Origin: Chlorocebus sabaeus
Taxonomy: Eukaryota; Chordata; Mammalia; Primates; Cercopithecidae
Length of the DNA stretch: 64,000 bases
Direction of reading: 5' to 3'
NCBI RefSeq assembly: GCF_047675955.1
Contig: NC_132918.1
Span: forward strand, 85,699,139 to 85,763,138
In this document: positions 45,942-57,260 of the stretch, piece after piece
How positions within the stretch are numbered: the first letter of the stretch is position 1
How the letters are laid out: every line of letters begins with the position of its first letter
Position numbers and translations under genes: made by a program
Notes under the pieces: model-generated
The model's input: the letters and a program-made list of their open reading frames with translations, nothing else
The model's database searches: none
Told to the model about the DNA's origin: nothing

Positions 45942-46660
45942 ATACAGTGGAAGCAGTTTTTGATTTCATTCAGAGAAGCAGAAGGATGATTGTTGTCCTG
46001 AGTCCTGACTATGTGACAGAAAAGAGCATCAGCATGCTGGAGTTTAAACTGGGTGTCATGTGCCAGAACTCCATTGCCACCAAGCTCATTGTGGTTGAGT
46101 ACCGTCCCCTTGAGCACCCGCACCCAGGCATTCTTCAGCTCAAGGAGTCTGTGTCTTTTGTGAGCTGGAAGGGAGAAAAGTCCAAACATTCTGGCTCTAA
46201 ATTCTGGAAAGCTTTGCGGTTGGCTCTTCCACTGAGAAGTCTGAGTGCCAGTTCCGGCTGGAATGAGAGCTGCTCTTCCCAGTCTGACATCAGTCTGGAC
46301 CACGTTCAAAGGAGGAGAAGTCGTTTGAAAGAGCCCCCAGAACTTCAGAGCTCAGAGAGGGTTGCAGGTAGCCCTCCGGCCCCAGGCACAATGTCCAAAC
46401 ACCGAGGGAAGTCCTCTGCCACCTGCCGCTGTTGTGTCACCTACTGTGAAGGAGAGAATCACCTTAGGAACAAGAGCCGGGCAGAGATTCATAACCAGCC
46501 CCAGTGGGAGACGCACCTCTGTAAGCCTGTTTCCCAAGAGTCAGAAACTCAATGGATACAAAATGGCACCAGATTGGAACCCCCTGCTCCCCAGATCTCA
46601 GCCCTTGCTCTTCACCATTTCACGGACTTATCCAATAACAATGACTTTTATATCCTATAA
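45942..46660 (+). CDS. IL1RAP: IL1RAP alternative terminal exon (IL-1RAcPb isoform): second half of TIR plus long C-terminal tail
   Basis: Acceptor TTTTTCTATAG at 45941; stop TAA at 46658-46660. Joined to 36171 it reads in phase 1 as NTVEAVFDFIQRSRRMIVVL, SPDYVTEKSISMLEFKLGVM, then KLIVVEYRPLEHPHPG, SFVSWKGEKSKHSG and box 3 SKFWKALRLALP. A tail of about 120 residues follows, with CRCCVTYC and ending NNNDFYIL. The total would be 687, the length I recall for human IL-1RAcPb. That form is enriched in neurons, still binds ligand complexes but signals differently, and takes part in synapse organisation with PTP-delta (literature knowledge). The exon aligns residue by residue with the canonical one over the TIR half, so the two look like a diverged tandem exon duplication. 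One residue in SSERVAG differs from the A I recall in human. Confidence 0.96.
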
Positions 46661-47255
46661 TTACTGTGTGTGGTGGGTGGTGGCTGCCATCTCTACCAAC
46701 CCTCTGTATGTCATGAACCTGTGGGAAAACCTGACATTTTAATCATCTAATGGACTATCAGATTTCTGTCCCCTTTATTGATTTTTAAAAACTGTTTATT
46801 TCTAGGAGACAAAAGACCTGAAGGACCTGAATCCAGAATTATTGCCTCTAATGGCCTCAGAAGAGCACACTCTTCTTGGGCCCTAGAAGGTCAGTATGTG
46901 AAAGTTGCCTAAAGTCTGATCCTCTATCTTGTCCAATGGTTTAAAACTGAGCTAAGAATTTAAATATGTTTCTTTTCAGTGTGTTGATCGACCTCACGTT
47001 ATAAGTCAGGCAGGTGTACTTGGGCTATGATACTTACAGGGTGTATGCATTCCCAGGGAGCAGCATGGAGAGGAGCTGGTTCTGGTGGAAGCTGTAGGAC
47101 GAAGCTCAACAGAAAACCTACAGCACATTTTTCCTCAAAGAACCAAACATACCCACCCAGGGATACGTGGTGTTCTCTGTCTCACTGTAAACTAGTGTTC
47201 TCTAAACTTCCTAACGTTGTTAGCATCAATAAAATTCTATTTTTACGTCATTTTA
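46661..47255 (+). other. IL1RAP: 3' UTR of the IL-1RAcPb transcript
   Basis: Follows the b stop. The first good polyadenylation signal is AATAAA at 47228-47233, followed by T-rich sequence, so the end is put near 47255. A possible intron within it (donor AAG|GTCAGT at 46891/46892) is noted in findings. Confidence 0.6.
47228..47233 (+). terminator. IL1RAP: Candidate polyadenylation signal for IL-1RAcPb
   Basis: AATAAA in 'catcaataaaattctattttt', with T-rich sequence downstream. No stronger signal lies between the stop codon and this site. Confidence 0.55.
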
Positions 47256-47827
47256 TTTGTACTAACAAATTTTTACATCTCTCTCACCCTTCTACTTTCT
47301 ATGATTGTTGTATTCTTATCTGGAGAGTTTTCCATTTCAGGAAATTGAGATTTGGTTTAGGTACCAGAAAAAGTAAGGTGCCTTTTTTGGTTCTCTCTGA
47401 CATGTAATGGGAGAGATGTGGAAAACAACCCAAAGAGAGGGAGAACGTGACTTAAATGAAATGGAAGTTTACAAGAATCTCGTATTTTTAGAACTGACAG
47501 ATGAAAAAATCAGTATTGTTAGGAATGTAGCGTAGAGATGGGTGCCTCTTCCCATTCAGGCTTCTGAGAAGGGATAGTAAATTCAAGTGCCTACAAGGAT
47601 CAGAAGGTAAGAAAAAAGAGTAAATGTGGCCAGATATCAGCATATTTTACATCCTCTCCATCTAGAACCGATGTTAATAGAGACATAGGCACAGATAGTT
47701 ATTTCTTCTCTGTCAACATTTTCATAAACTCATGAAAGGCACATGGCATTTGATTTTCAAGTCAGGTAGATCATTGGGCTTCTAAGGCACTGAAGAACAC
47801 ATATTGCTTCAAAAGGGTCAGCTTCAG

Positions 47828-48145
47828 GCCGGGCGTGGTGGCTCATACCTATAATCCCAGCACTTTGGGAGGTCAAGTCGGGGGGATCACCTGAGGTCAG
47901 TTGTTCAAGAGCAACCTGGCCAACACGGTGAAACCCCCTCTCTACAAAAATACAAAACTTAGCTGGGCATAATGGCAGGTGCCTGTAATCCCAGCTACTC
48001 AGGAGGCTGAGACAGGAGAACTGCCCGAACCCGGGAGGCAGAGGTTGCAGTGAGCTGAGATTGTGCCACTGCACTCTAGCCTGGGCGACAGAGTAAGGCT
48101 CCATCTAAAAAAAGAAAAAAAAAAAAAAAAAAGAAAAAAAAAAAC
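47828..48145 (+). mobile_element. Alu (AluS-like), full length, sense
   Basis: Complete element with long A-rich tail (aaaaaaagaaaaa...), flanked by ggtcagcttca before and ggcagcttct after, an imperfect target duplication. Confidence 0.94.
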
Positions 48146-49699
48146 AAGGCAGCTTCTACTCAGTTCCATTTGATTGTTGCCACTAATCAAGCCCCAATGT
48201 TGCCATATTGTCCATTTTTTTCTAGAGAATCTCAAAAATCCAGATTTTTATGTATAGTGTCAATTATGGGATGGCTTAAAGTTAAGAAGGAAACAAACAA
48301 AAAAAGAGCCAAACAAAATATATCTGTGGGCCATAGTCAGCCTGAGGGCAGCTAGTACGTAACTTCATAACTAAAGTATTCAGCCGAAGAACATATCTCC
48401 AAATGGAATTCAAGTGTCCCTGGTAACACCGGAACTGGAAGACACAGGTTGGCTCTAAGGACATAGTGAAGCATGTTTATGCTCTCCTCAAATGGAAGAC
48501 ATCTGGGCTGTTACAGTTGAGCTGATCTGACCTAACCCTCCATTAGAAAAGAAAAAGCTAGAAAATAGGGTGCCTTCCATTTACTCTTTAGAGGCTTCTT
48601 GCCTTTTACCATCAGAAAATAAGAAGCACGAAGTCTGCTACTCCTGAGCAGAACCAAAAGAGCAAGAGACCACACCTTACATGAGAAGTCACCTGTAACA
48701 CGTTAGCCGTGGCTGTTAGCGAGCTGTGGCCCAGTCAGTGTCAGTGACTCCCAGTCAGTAACAGTGAATGGGCAGTGGAGAAAGAAAGAAAGCAGGTTCA
48801 TTTCACTACCCCTCTTGAAAAGGTTCTCAGAAGATCCTTTCTCTGTTGAAACCGAAAAAAACTAGAAGATTCCTACTCCAAAGATGGGGGAACGAGGGTC
48901 CTCTAGAGTAAATGTGACTCACAATGAAACTTGTAATTAGAAAATGGCAGGCCACCCTAACTAAATATCTAGCGGAAAATGACTTAGCACAACCCAAAGG
49001 CCTTGTCCTCTATTATATCCCTTCTCGTAAAGAGTAATCTATCCTTGATGTATATTCAAGGACCTTCACTTGGAAGACAGAGAGCAGTTTCTCTCCAAAT
49101 CTGTTAATAATGGGTAATGTAAGTGGCTCCAAAGCTCCAGGAGGGAGAAGATTCTTGGATCTACTATTAGTGTTATTCCTTATTGACACAGCATCTCAAA
49201 TTGTAAAATATCTTTGGAAAAAAATGAGAAATTAAATTTTTCATTTATAAATTATTTTCTTTTTTAGTGAAGAAAAAGAAATGAAAGAACTAATGGCAGA
49301 GGCATGGAAAATTAAACATGAGCTCATATTATATGAGTAGCTAGATCATTTTGGTGCTCTCAGAACTACATTTTGGCAAGTATCAATTTCCTTGAACAAT
49401 GTAAGTGTAGTGGAAGCAGTAAAAGTCTTAGTTTTCAGCATTAGTTTTACAAGGGTCAGAAAGGTAATGGACTATACTTCTACTGTGTGGAGAAAGGCTA
49501 AGAGGTTATATTAGTATTTCTTGACCTGACATGCCACAGTTGAATGTGATATTCACTTCCATATGTTTCAATGAGGCAAATTATAATAAGAAAGACATTT
49601 TTTTCATGGGCCATGCATATCCATAATAGAAATAACAGGATTGTAGGATAAATGGATTTATCATTGCATAAGAAATTGTCTACTTAGTTGCATGAGTTT

Positions 49700-49850
49700 T
49701 AAGTCAAGTAGAGATGGATATGAGTCCTATTTCTCTTCTATCTGTTTGAACATGGTCTCTCTGAGCCTTTAGCTAGCCCTTACTAGCTAAAATAAAGATG
49801 CTATTGTTAACCTCATTGGATGTTGAGGGCATTAAATGATATATTATACA
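49700..49850 (+). mobile_element. MIR-like fragment, sense
   Basis: 'gagtcctatttctcttctatctg...gaacatggtctctctgagcctttag' and 'aacctcattggatgttgagggcattaaatgatat' follow MIR loosely. Confidence 0.5.
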
Positions 49851-49929
49851 TTTATTTCATATGCCTCACCTTTTAAAAACTCTTATAAAATGTCCAAAAG
49901 CAGTATAGAACAGGAACATATTATCCAGG

Positions 49930-50030
49930 TTAAGTGACTTTCCTAGTGACACTCAGCCAATTATCAACAGGGTTGAATCTCCAACCCAGACTCTGACACT
50001 TGATCCAGTGCCAATTCTAGAACCATACAT
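49930..50030 (-). mobile_element. MIR fragment, antisense
   Basis: 'gttaagtgactttcctagtgacactcagcc' and 'ttgaatctccaacccagactctgac' follow MIR in reverse. Confidence 0.6.
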
Positions 50031-50408
50031 GTAAGATTGAAGGGGAAGTAATTCTGTTACAAAGCTACCTCAATGGAATTATTTAATCTGGGCCATAAAA
50101 CATTCAAGTAAAAAAAGCAGTTAATGTAAAACCCACACACAGCTAATTAAATGTTATATTAAGGGTCTGATAGATCATCTGACCTTGTCATATTATAATT
50201 TTAGTTGGCTTCATTTTTAAATGTTATAAACCTTCTTAAAGCATTTAAAAGATAGAATTTTTTAAATGTCCTCTAGACTCTATGATAATGCTATATTTTT
50301 TTCCTTCAAAATACGTTATTTGTATTTTTCTTGGTGGAAAATAAAAATATATTCCCAATTTACCTTGAAAAACAAATTTTTTTTGGCAGTTATGATAAAA
50401 ACTGAATT

Positions 50409-50410
<2 letters not shown>

Positions 50411-50443
<33 letters not shown>

Positions 50444-50724
50444 AGACGGAGTCTCGCTCTGTCACCCAGGCTGGAGTGCAGTGGCCGGATCTCAGCTCAC
50501 TGCAAGCTCCGCCTCCCGGGTTTACGCCATTCTCCTGCCTCAGTCTCCGGAGTGGCTGGGACTACAGGCGCCCGCCACCGCACCCGGCTAGTTTTTTGTA
50601 TTTTTTAGTAGATACGGGGTTTCACCATGTTAGCCAGGATGGTCTCGATGTCCTGACCTCGTGATCCACCCGTCTCGGCCTCCCAAAGTGCAGGGATTAC
50701 AGGCTTGAGCCACCGCGCCCGGCC
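50411..50724 (-). mobile_element. Young Alu (AluYR-like, Old World monkey lineage), full length, antisense
   Basis: Complete element with a 33-base T tract and little divergence. It carries tggccggatctc, the complement of gagatccggcca, where human AluY has gagatcgcgcca. Perfect 14-base target duplications aaaaactgaatttc at 50397-50410 and 50725-50738 indicate a recent insertion. I take this variant as marking the cercopithecid AluYR group (from memory). Confidence 0.93.
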
Positions 50725-51740
50725 AAAAACTGAATTTCAGAGTTACCTTCTCCTATAACTATTAAGAACTCTAGAAACAATGTATTCACTCCCAGATTGA
50801 AGATTTGAAGTGGTTGAGAAAACTAATGTTTTCATTCAGAAAAAGTCATGAATAATAAACTGAACTAATCATAAAGATATGCGCAGAAGGATAAGCAATT
50901 TATATGGCATTGGTTTAAAACTTTCGTGCATCTAAGAGTAACTTCAGGGACATGTTACAATGAAGTCCCAAGGCAGGCCCTTCCCCAGAGAGACCAATTC
51001 ATTAGGTTGTGGACATTGTCTAGAAGTCTGTATTTTTATATTGTGCTCTTGATAATTAAATAAGGCATTTCATGGGTCAATGTTAGAAAACTACTACCTA
51101 TGAGAATTCTTTCAAACTCTTCCCATATTTTCTGTATTATTGTTCAGTTTGTAAGGGAAAAGAGCCTCAATTAGGAGCTTGCCCAAGCCTTCCTGAAGTG
51201 TATTCCTTAATGTATCCATGTTGGAACCATTTGGGGCTGATATTAAAATGCATGTTTCTTGACTCCATCCAAGATTAACTGAATGAGGATCTCTGATGTA
51301 GGGTGGATCTGCACGCGGAATAACTTTCCCAGGTGATTCTAATGCAAAAAGAAAAAAAAAAAAGAACCATTAATTTTTCTCTCTCTTTAACTCCTCTTTT
51401 ACCCTTGTAGGCTCTGATTTTCTCCAGCCAAGGACTACAAATCATCTTAACAAGGTGTTTGCAGGCAATAGATGAAAATGTAGGGCATGTTTAGCCCTTG
51501 AAGTTGCCTCAGCACAAGGAAACAGTTGAATAGATGATTAGTAAAATGTATTTATTATATATGAAATATCAATCAGTGACATTTGGAACCTGGTGGGATT
51601 GCTGTAGTCATCATATGTATTAATCAGAATAAGATATGCTATGTCATGCTAACAAAGAACCTCAATATTTCAGTAGCTTCATATAACAAGACTTATTTCT
51701 TGTTTATGCTACATATCCAGCATAGGAGCTTACATTTTTT

Positions 51741-52026
51741 TTTTTTTTAGACGGAATCTCGCTCTGTCGCCAGGCTGGAGTGCAGTGATGTGATCTCAGC
51801 TCACTGCAACCTCCACCTCCCGGGTTCAAGTGATTCTCCCACCTCAGCCTCCTGAGTATCTGGGACTACAGGTGTGCATCACCATGCCCAGCTAAATTTT
51901 TGTATTTTCGGTAGAGACGGGGTTTCACCATGTTGGCCAGGATGGTCTCGATCTCTTGACCTCATGATCTGCCTGACTCAGCCTCCCAAAGTGCTGGGAT
52001 TACAGGCGTGAGCCACCGCGCCCAGC
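51741..52026 (-). mobile_element. Alu, full length, antisense
   Basis: From a T tract to 'ccaccgcgcccagcc', flanked by gagcttacatttttt at 51726 and again at 52030. Confidence 0.94.
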
Positions 52027-53860
52027 CCAGAGCTTACATTTTTTTATGCTTTGCCATCTGAAATGTGTGGCTTCCTGTTGTGCTAGGCTTCAGCTGAAAT
52101 ATGACACTCATTACTTTCACTTACAATTCATTAGCCAGAACTAGCTCCGAGGTCCTGCTTTAATCATAAAAAAGGACAGAAAATGTAGTTTTCCTATGCC
52201 TCGAAAGAGAAAAATGAAATGAACTTGGTGAATACATACCGTCATCTTTGTCTACAAATGTGATGAGAATAACATATTTCGGAAACCTGAAGAGGTAAGA
52301 AATCTTCAAACTGAGATATGTCACATACTTTGATAATGAAAAAAAAAAGAACTTTGCTACCAGCACTCCACCTGAGTTTGCCAAGGTATCAAGATAAAAC
52401 AGCATGCAGAAAAGTACACCTTGTTTGTAAGTGTTCCCCAAAGAAAAGTTGTTGAAGGAATGCATAATAATAATCACAGCTTCTGGCTAAGAGAAAACAT
52501 GCTTAAAAATTTGAAAGTTACTGTATTTGGTTACCTTCCATTCAGTAGCTTTAGTTAGTTCCCTAAGAATGTGATGCTCAAACGATCTGTAAATGAGCCA
52601 TTTCATTTTGGATATCAAAGGAGCCTCAGAAGAAGTGAAGACATTTAGAACACAGCAGAGCATGTAACACAGTCATTAGAAAGCATCCCTTGATCCATTT
52701 ATCTGAAGAGCTAAATAGGGGATTCAACATGAACGTGCTGAAGCTCAAATGAAGGAACAGACAAAACTGGTGTGAGTATTACGAAGTCTGTGGTATCTGT
52801 GCATCTGCTCTCTCTACCTTTGGATTCCCTCTGATTGTATTAAAGATTTGAATTTTTATATGACTTCTCAAATGTGTATGGAATCATTTGATCATGAAAA
52901 AAGACTCTCTTTGGTTTGGCAAGGATTAGCGCTTAATGAATCTTGGTCTATGTTACTAAGTTATAATGTTGAACCAAAAAAACTATTATTTCTTAGTGTA
53001 GCAAGGAGATTACTGACACACACTCAAAATCCCTTAGAAAATAATTCACAAAGTTTTTTTCTTGAATAGTTTAATCATTTCAAAATATATAAATGAAAAA
53101 AATGACTTTGAAATTAGCTCATGGGAAGAAAGAAGATTCAAACTAAACTTTGAAATCAGATCATGAGCTGTTTTTAACTTAACTCACCCAGGTAATGGGG
53201 ATTTTAATACTTCATTACTTTATTTTTTAAAAAAGAAAAAATGTGTGTATATTTAAGACTCAAAGACATATATAACATAATAATTTTCTACTGTCAAAAA
53301 CTGTATCACATGCTTGCAATTCATTTATCATTCAGCATTGTGTTTTGAAATACCTTGGGCAAGTGGTTCTTAACTAGAATTGAATATCATCTTTTAAAAA
53401 ATTACACATATCTGGGGTCCATCTCAATCTACTAAATCTCCCATATTGATCTAGATATGTGCTCTGATATAGGAAAACTGTCTTAAGTTTGCATATGTTT
53501 CAATGAGAAATAAATGATGTTACATAATAAATACATATTTAAAAGATAAAAGAACTACTAATATTGTAAATAATCATTTTCTTAATATACAAAACTTAAA
53601 ACTCATTGCCAAATACTGGAATTGAATCATTTATTTTCATATCTTATTATGAAATTACATAAAATATGAGAACACAAAATAAAGATAATAAAATGAGAGA
53701 AATAATCAGTGTAGAGACTGAATTGGGTAGCCAAAGGAGGCCAGAACTCTAGTATTTATGATATCCATATCATTAGTCGTCTTAAACAGGACAAAGTGTT
53801 TATGAGGAAATGGTTTTGGACAAAGACAAATGACTTCTAAGAACAGCCAAAAGGGAAAAG

Positions 53861-54180
53861 GGGCTGGATGTGGTGGCTCATGCCTGTAATCCGAGCACTT
53901 TGGGAGGCCGAGGTGGGAAGATCATCTGAGGTCAGGAGTTCGAGACCAGCCTGGCCAACATGGAGAAACCCCATCTCTACCAAAAATACAAAAATTAGCT
54001 GGGCGTGGTGGTGGTGGGTGCCTGTAATCCCAGCTACTCAGGAGGCTGAGGCAGGAGAATCGCTTGAACCTGTGGAGCGGAGGTTGCACTGAGCCGAGAT
54101 TGCGCCATTGCACTCCAGCCTGGGTGACAAAAGCAAAACTCCGTCTCAAAAAAAAAAAAAAGAAAAGAAAAAAGAAAAAA
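53861..54180 (+). mobile_element. Alu (AluS-like), full length, sense
   Basis: Complete element with degenerate A-rich tail (agaaaagaaaaaagaaaa), flanked by aaagggaaaa and aaagggagaa. A small GGT expansion (gtggtggtggtggg) lies in the right arm. Confidence 0.94.
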
Positions 54181-54339
54181 AGGGAGAATAGAAAAATATT
54201 CTTCACTCATTTCCAAGTATCAGTAATGTAAAAGGGAAGCAAGATGTGTAAAATCTTTCTAATATCAGGCCATTATAGCTATAATGTGCAGTGAGTGTCA
54301 GGGAATAAAGTTGGTGATTTCTATTGTGTTCTTGATATA

Positions 54340-54520
54340 TTAAAATGGAGTCAGAAGATTTGAATTGGAATACTAATTGTACTAACTGTGTGACTTTCAA
54401 TAGCATACTTTTGCTCTCAAGTTCTCGGTTTCCTCATATATAAAATGGGAATCATAGAATATCTACCTCTTTGGATTGTCGTAAGGGTAAAATTATATCA
54501 TAAATGTTAATCTCAAAAAA
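54340..54520 (+). mobile_element. MIR, sense
   Basis: 'ggagtcagaagatttgaattggaatac', 'taactgtgtgactttcaatag', 'cggtttcctcatatataaaatgggaatcatag' and 'ctacctctttggattgtcgtaaggg' follow MIR in order. Confidence 0.75.
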
Positions 54521-54660
54521 CATGTAAAACACATGCTTGGCAGTGGTATTATTTTTGTTGTTAGTTGTTTATTATAAGAGAAATGTGGAGGAAATGAAGA
54601 GATCTGAGAGAAATTCCTTAACCTGTTAAATGCTGGAGAACTTTTCAGAGCACATGGTCC

Positions 54661-54758
54661 AATCTTTCGTACCTAAAAACTTTAGTGTATGTTTATACAC
54701 ACAGTGTATAAACATAGTGTATAAACATAGTGTATAAAAACTTTAGGTACGAAAGATT
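54661..54758. repeat. Compound inverted repeat with internal tandem repeat
   Basis: The 17-base arms aatctttcgtacctaaa (54661-54677) and tttaggtacgaaagatt (54742-54758) are perfect reverse complements. Between them gtttatacac pairs with gtgtataaac, and the unit agtgtataaacat occurs about three times. The word aaaaactttag also occurs directly in both halves. See findings. Confidence 0.93.
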
Positions 54759-54837
54759 TAGTACAGTTTCATATCACTCTAAGGGGTGGAGTCTACAAAA
54801 AAAAATCATAGTCCTGAAAAAGTAAGAAGTATGAAAA

Positions 54838-55325
54838 GGGCTGTATTTATTCCATATTGCTGTTAATAAATTGCCCTATAGAAGCTTAAAACAGCAGATA
54901 TTTATTACCTCACAGTACATACAGGTCAGAAATTTGAGAGAGGCTTAGCTGGATGGTTCTTGCTCAGTTACTAACTGAAGAAACTGTCAAATTGTTGGTC
55001 AGGGCTGTGGTCATCTGACAGCTCCACTTCCAAGGGCAGGTACATGGAAGCTGGTAGGAAGTCTCAGTTTCTTGCCATATGAATCTCCCTATTGGGATGC
55101 CTTTAGTATCCACATAACACATCAGTTGGCTTACCCCAGAGCAAGTGATCCAAGAGGGCAAGGCCAAAATGCTTTTTATGACCTCGCCTCAAAAGTGATA
55201 TATTATTACTCCTGCAGTATTCTATTTGTTAGAAATGATTCTCTAAGTCCAACCCATTTTCAAGAGCTGGGGAATTCAGCTCCACCTCTTGGATGGAGAA
55301 ATATCAAAGAATGTGTTAACATATT
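54838..55325 (-). mobile_element. MLT1-type (ERVL-MaLR) LTR, antisense
   Basis: Follows the reversed MLT1 LTR: 'gctgttaataaattgcccta', 'gcttaaaacagcagatatttattacctcacag', 'tttgagagaggcttagctgg', 'tgtggtcatctgacagctcc', 'gcaagtgatccaagagggcaagg', 'tttatgacctcgcctcaaaagtg', 'gtattctatttgttagaaatg'. It resembles the J-L subgroup. Solitary, with no internal retroviral sequence. Confidence 0.75.
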
Positions 55326-56431
55326 TTAAAGTCACTGCAGTAACATATACAAATATTTATTTTCCAGTTGAATAAATTGAGGTCCAGAAAAGTGGACCTG
55401 GCCCTTACCCTTCCTTCTTTCATCCTTGACATGGTCATCAACTGCCTGCAGTGGTGCCACAACTCAAATGAGAGCTGTCTCGTTCTGGTTAGGTCATTTC
55501 TTTTGCCTGTTGAAAGACTACAGAATGGGGGAAAGTTACATACTGTAACGTTCTGGCATTCCTCTCTTTCTCTCAATTTCTCTCTCCTTTGCTCTGCTCT
55601 AGATAAAAGGCAGTCTCTGGAACTGGAGAAGGATAGGGTGGTTGGGGTTTGTTAGCCATGTTCTTGGTCTGGAGTCTGGGTACTGAAATATCACTTTTAT
55701 CCTGAGCTCATCTCTAGAGAGATTGAAAATGAGTTTACTCTAAAAAGCAGCCACTGCAAAAGTAAGCATGAGCTTTCAAATAAAGGTAATTGCTTTTTCT
55801 CTGAAGAAAAAAAAATACAGATTCTTGTCTTAGCTCTGAACTGAAATGGTTATATATTAATAACCAAGTCATTTCTCCTCTCTGCACGTCAGGCTTTAGA
55901 GTACCCCAAATGGATGGGGTTGCACTAGGAATTCTGTAGGATGTTATAATTCTATATATTTTTAACTTACTGAGTAATGCTTAAATAACTTCCTTCCCTC
56001 TCCATATACACATACACACAGCACGAGGGTCTAGTTATATTGGGAAGAATATTTAAAAGGTGAGAGGCTTCTGAAAGGAATCATAAATATCCTTGTCTGT
56101 TAGACCTAGTTCCCGTTAACATGCATTTCTTACTTGTAAAGCTAAATAGCTAACTTCTGTTTTTCCTTATCTGTTTTCTGTCACTCTCTGAGACCAGTAA
56201 CTCTGAGAAAATATATTAAGTTTACAGGAGATCTATGCATAATTTGACTCTGGTGCTTCTAATTTTTCTGAACCAGTTTGAATCTCAAGGTCCAAGGTAA
56301 CTAGTTTGTAAATGAGAATGAAAAGAAATGTTACCTTTTGTCTTCTGAACAGCTTTATGCTGTTCTCTTACTCATACAAACCATAGCAAGCTTCTCTTTG
56401 TGATATATGTTCATATATTTCATTATACTAA

Positions 56432-56458
56432 AAATAAATAAATAAATAAATAAATAAA
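56432..56458 (+). repeat. (AAAT)6 microsatellite
   Basis: Uninterrupted AAATAAAT repeat. Confidence 0.95.
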
Positions 56459-56489
56459 GGCTGGTTTTGAAATTGCATAGTGTATAAAC

Positions 56490-56640
56490 ACCAACGTCTC
56501 AGGAGTTAAGAAACCTGAGTTCTAATCCAAACTATAATTCCTTTATTACGGGACCTCAAGCAAGGCATATGACATAATTATCCATCAATACAGTTCAAGG
56601 ATCTCTATGTGAGTTTCCATATCTGGTATTCTAGAAGTCT
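56490..56640 (+). mobile_element. MIR-like fragment, sense
   Basis: 'caggagttaagaaacctgagttctaatccaaac...acgggacctcaagcaagg' resembles the MIR 5' part. Confidence 0.5.
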
Positions 56641-56929
56641 GTGTTAAAATAGTGAAGTTTCTGTGTGTATCAAGGCACAATCCATGACCCCTTTCAGGCA
56701 GTGCAAAATCAGATATCTAAAGAGTCTGATGTTCCCTGTAAGTTCATAACATGCTAGTTGAGTTGCACAAAATCAAACCAAATCTCAGAGATGCCCCAAC
56801 TTTTCCACTCTTCCTGGGTCAACTGTTTCTTCAAAAGGTCACAGTTTTCCCCCTACCTCTCCCCAAGAATCCCAAGAATATAAGCTACATGTACATACTA
56901 CTCTGTAGAAAATGCCAAGTACTTTTATG

Positions 56930-57260
56930 GTCCATGTGCTTTGCCAAAGTTACTTCTGCTTGGAATGTCTGTTCCTTTTCCCCTCCACATAAGAACTTTT
57001 ACAATGATTCAAGTTCAGTCCAAATGTTTTTAAACCCTTCAAACGTTTCCCAGGCAGAATTAGATGTTTCTTACTCTTGTATTATTCCTAATACTTCTGG
57101 CGTTAAGTTATAAATTGCTAGATATCTGTTTTACCTGCTGTTCTGTAAGCTCCCCTGAAGAAATATTATTTATGGAATCTCTAATCTGAGCACTTAGCAT
57201 AGTGATTAGTACATAACAATTTTTCTATTAATGTTTTGTTAAATAAATTAATTGTCATGG
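56930..57260 (+). mobile_element. L2 fragment with 3' end
   Basis: 'tctgcttggaatgtctgttcc', 'gattcaagttcagtccaaatg', 'gtaagctcccctgaagaaatatt' and 'gagcacttagcatagtgattagtacata' follow the L2 3' region in order. Confidence 0.7.

Noticed and set aside
45908..46309. 133-codon antisense open frame opposite the IL-1RAcPb exon
   Set aside because: It mirrors a strongly coding exon on the + strand whose frame is known; antisense frames opposite GC-richer exons are common and it has no recognisable domain.
50266..50664. 132-codon open frame
   Set aside because: Most of it is translated antisense Alu (ETESRSVTQAGVQWPDLSSL type), as are the frames near 4533-4874, 17587-17968, 24014-24274, 47757-48104, 53922-54206, 58234-58671 and 62210-62550.
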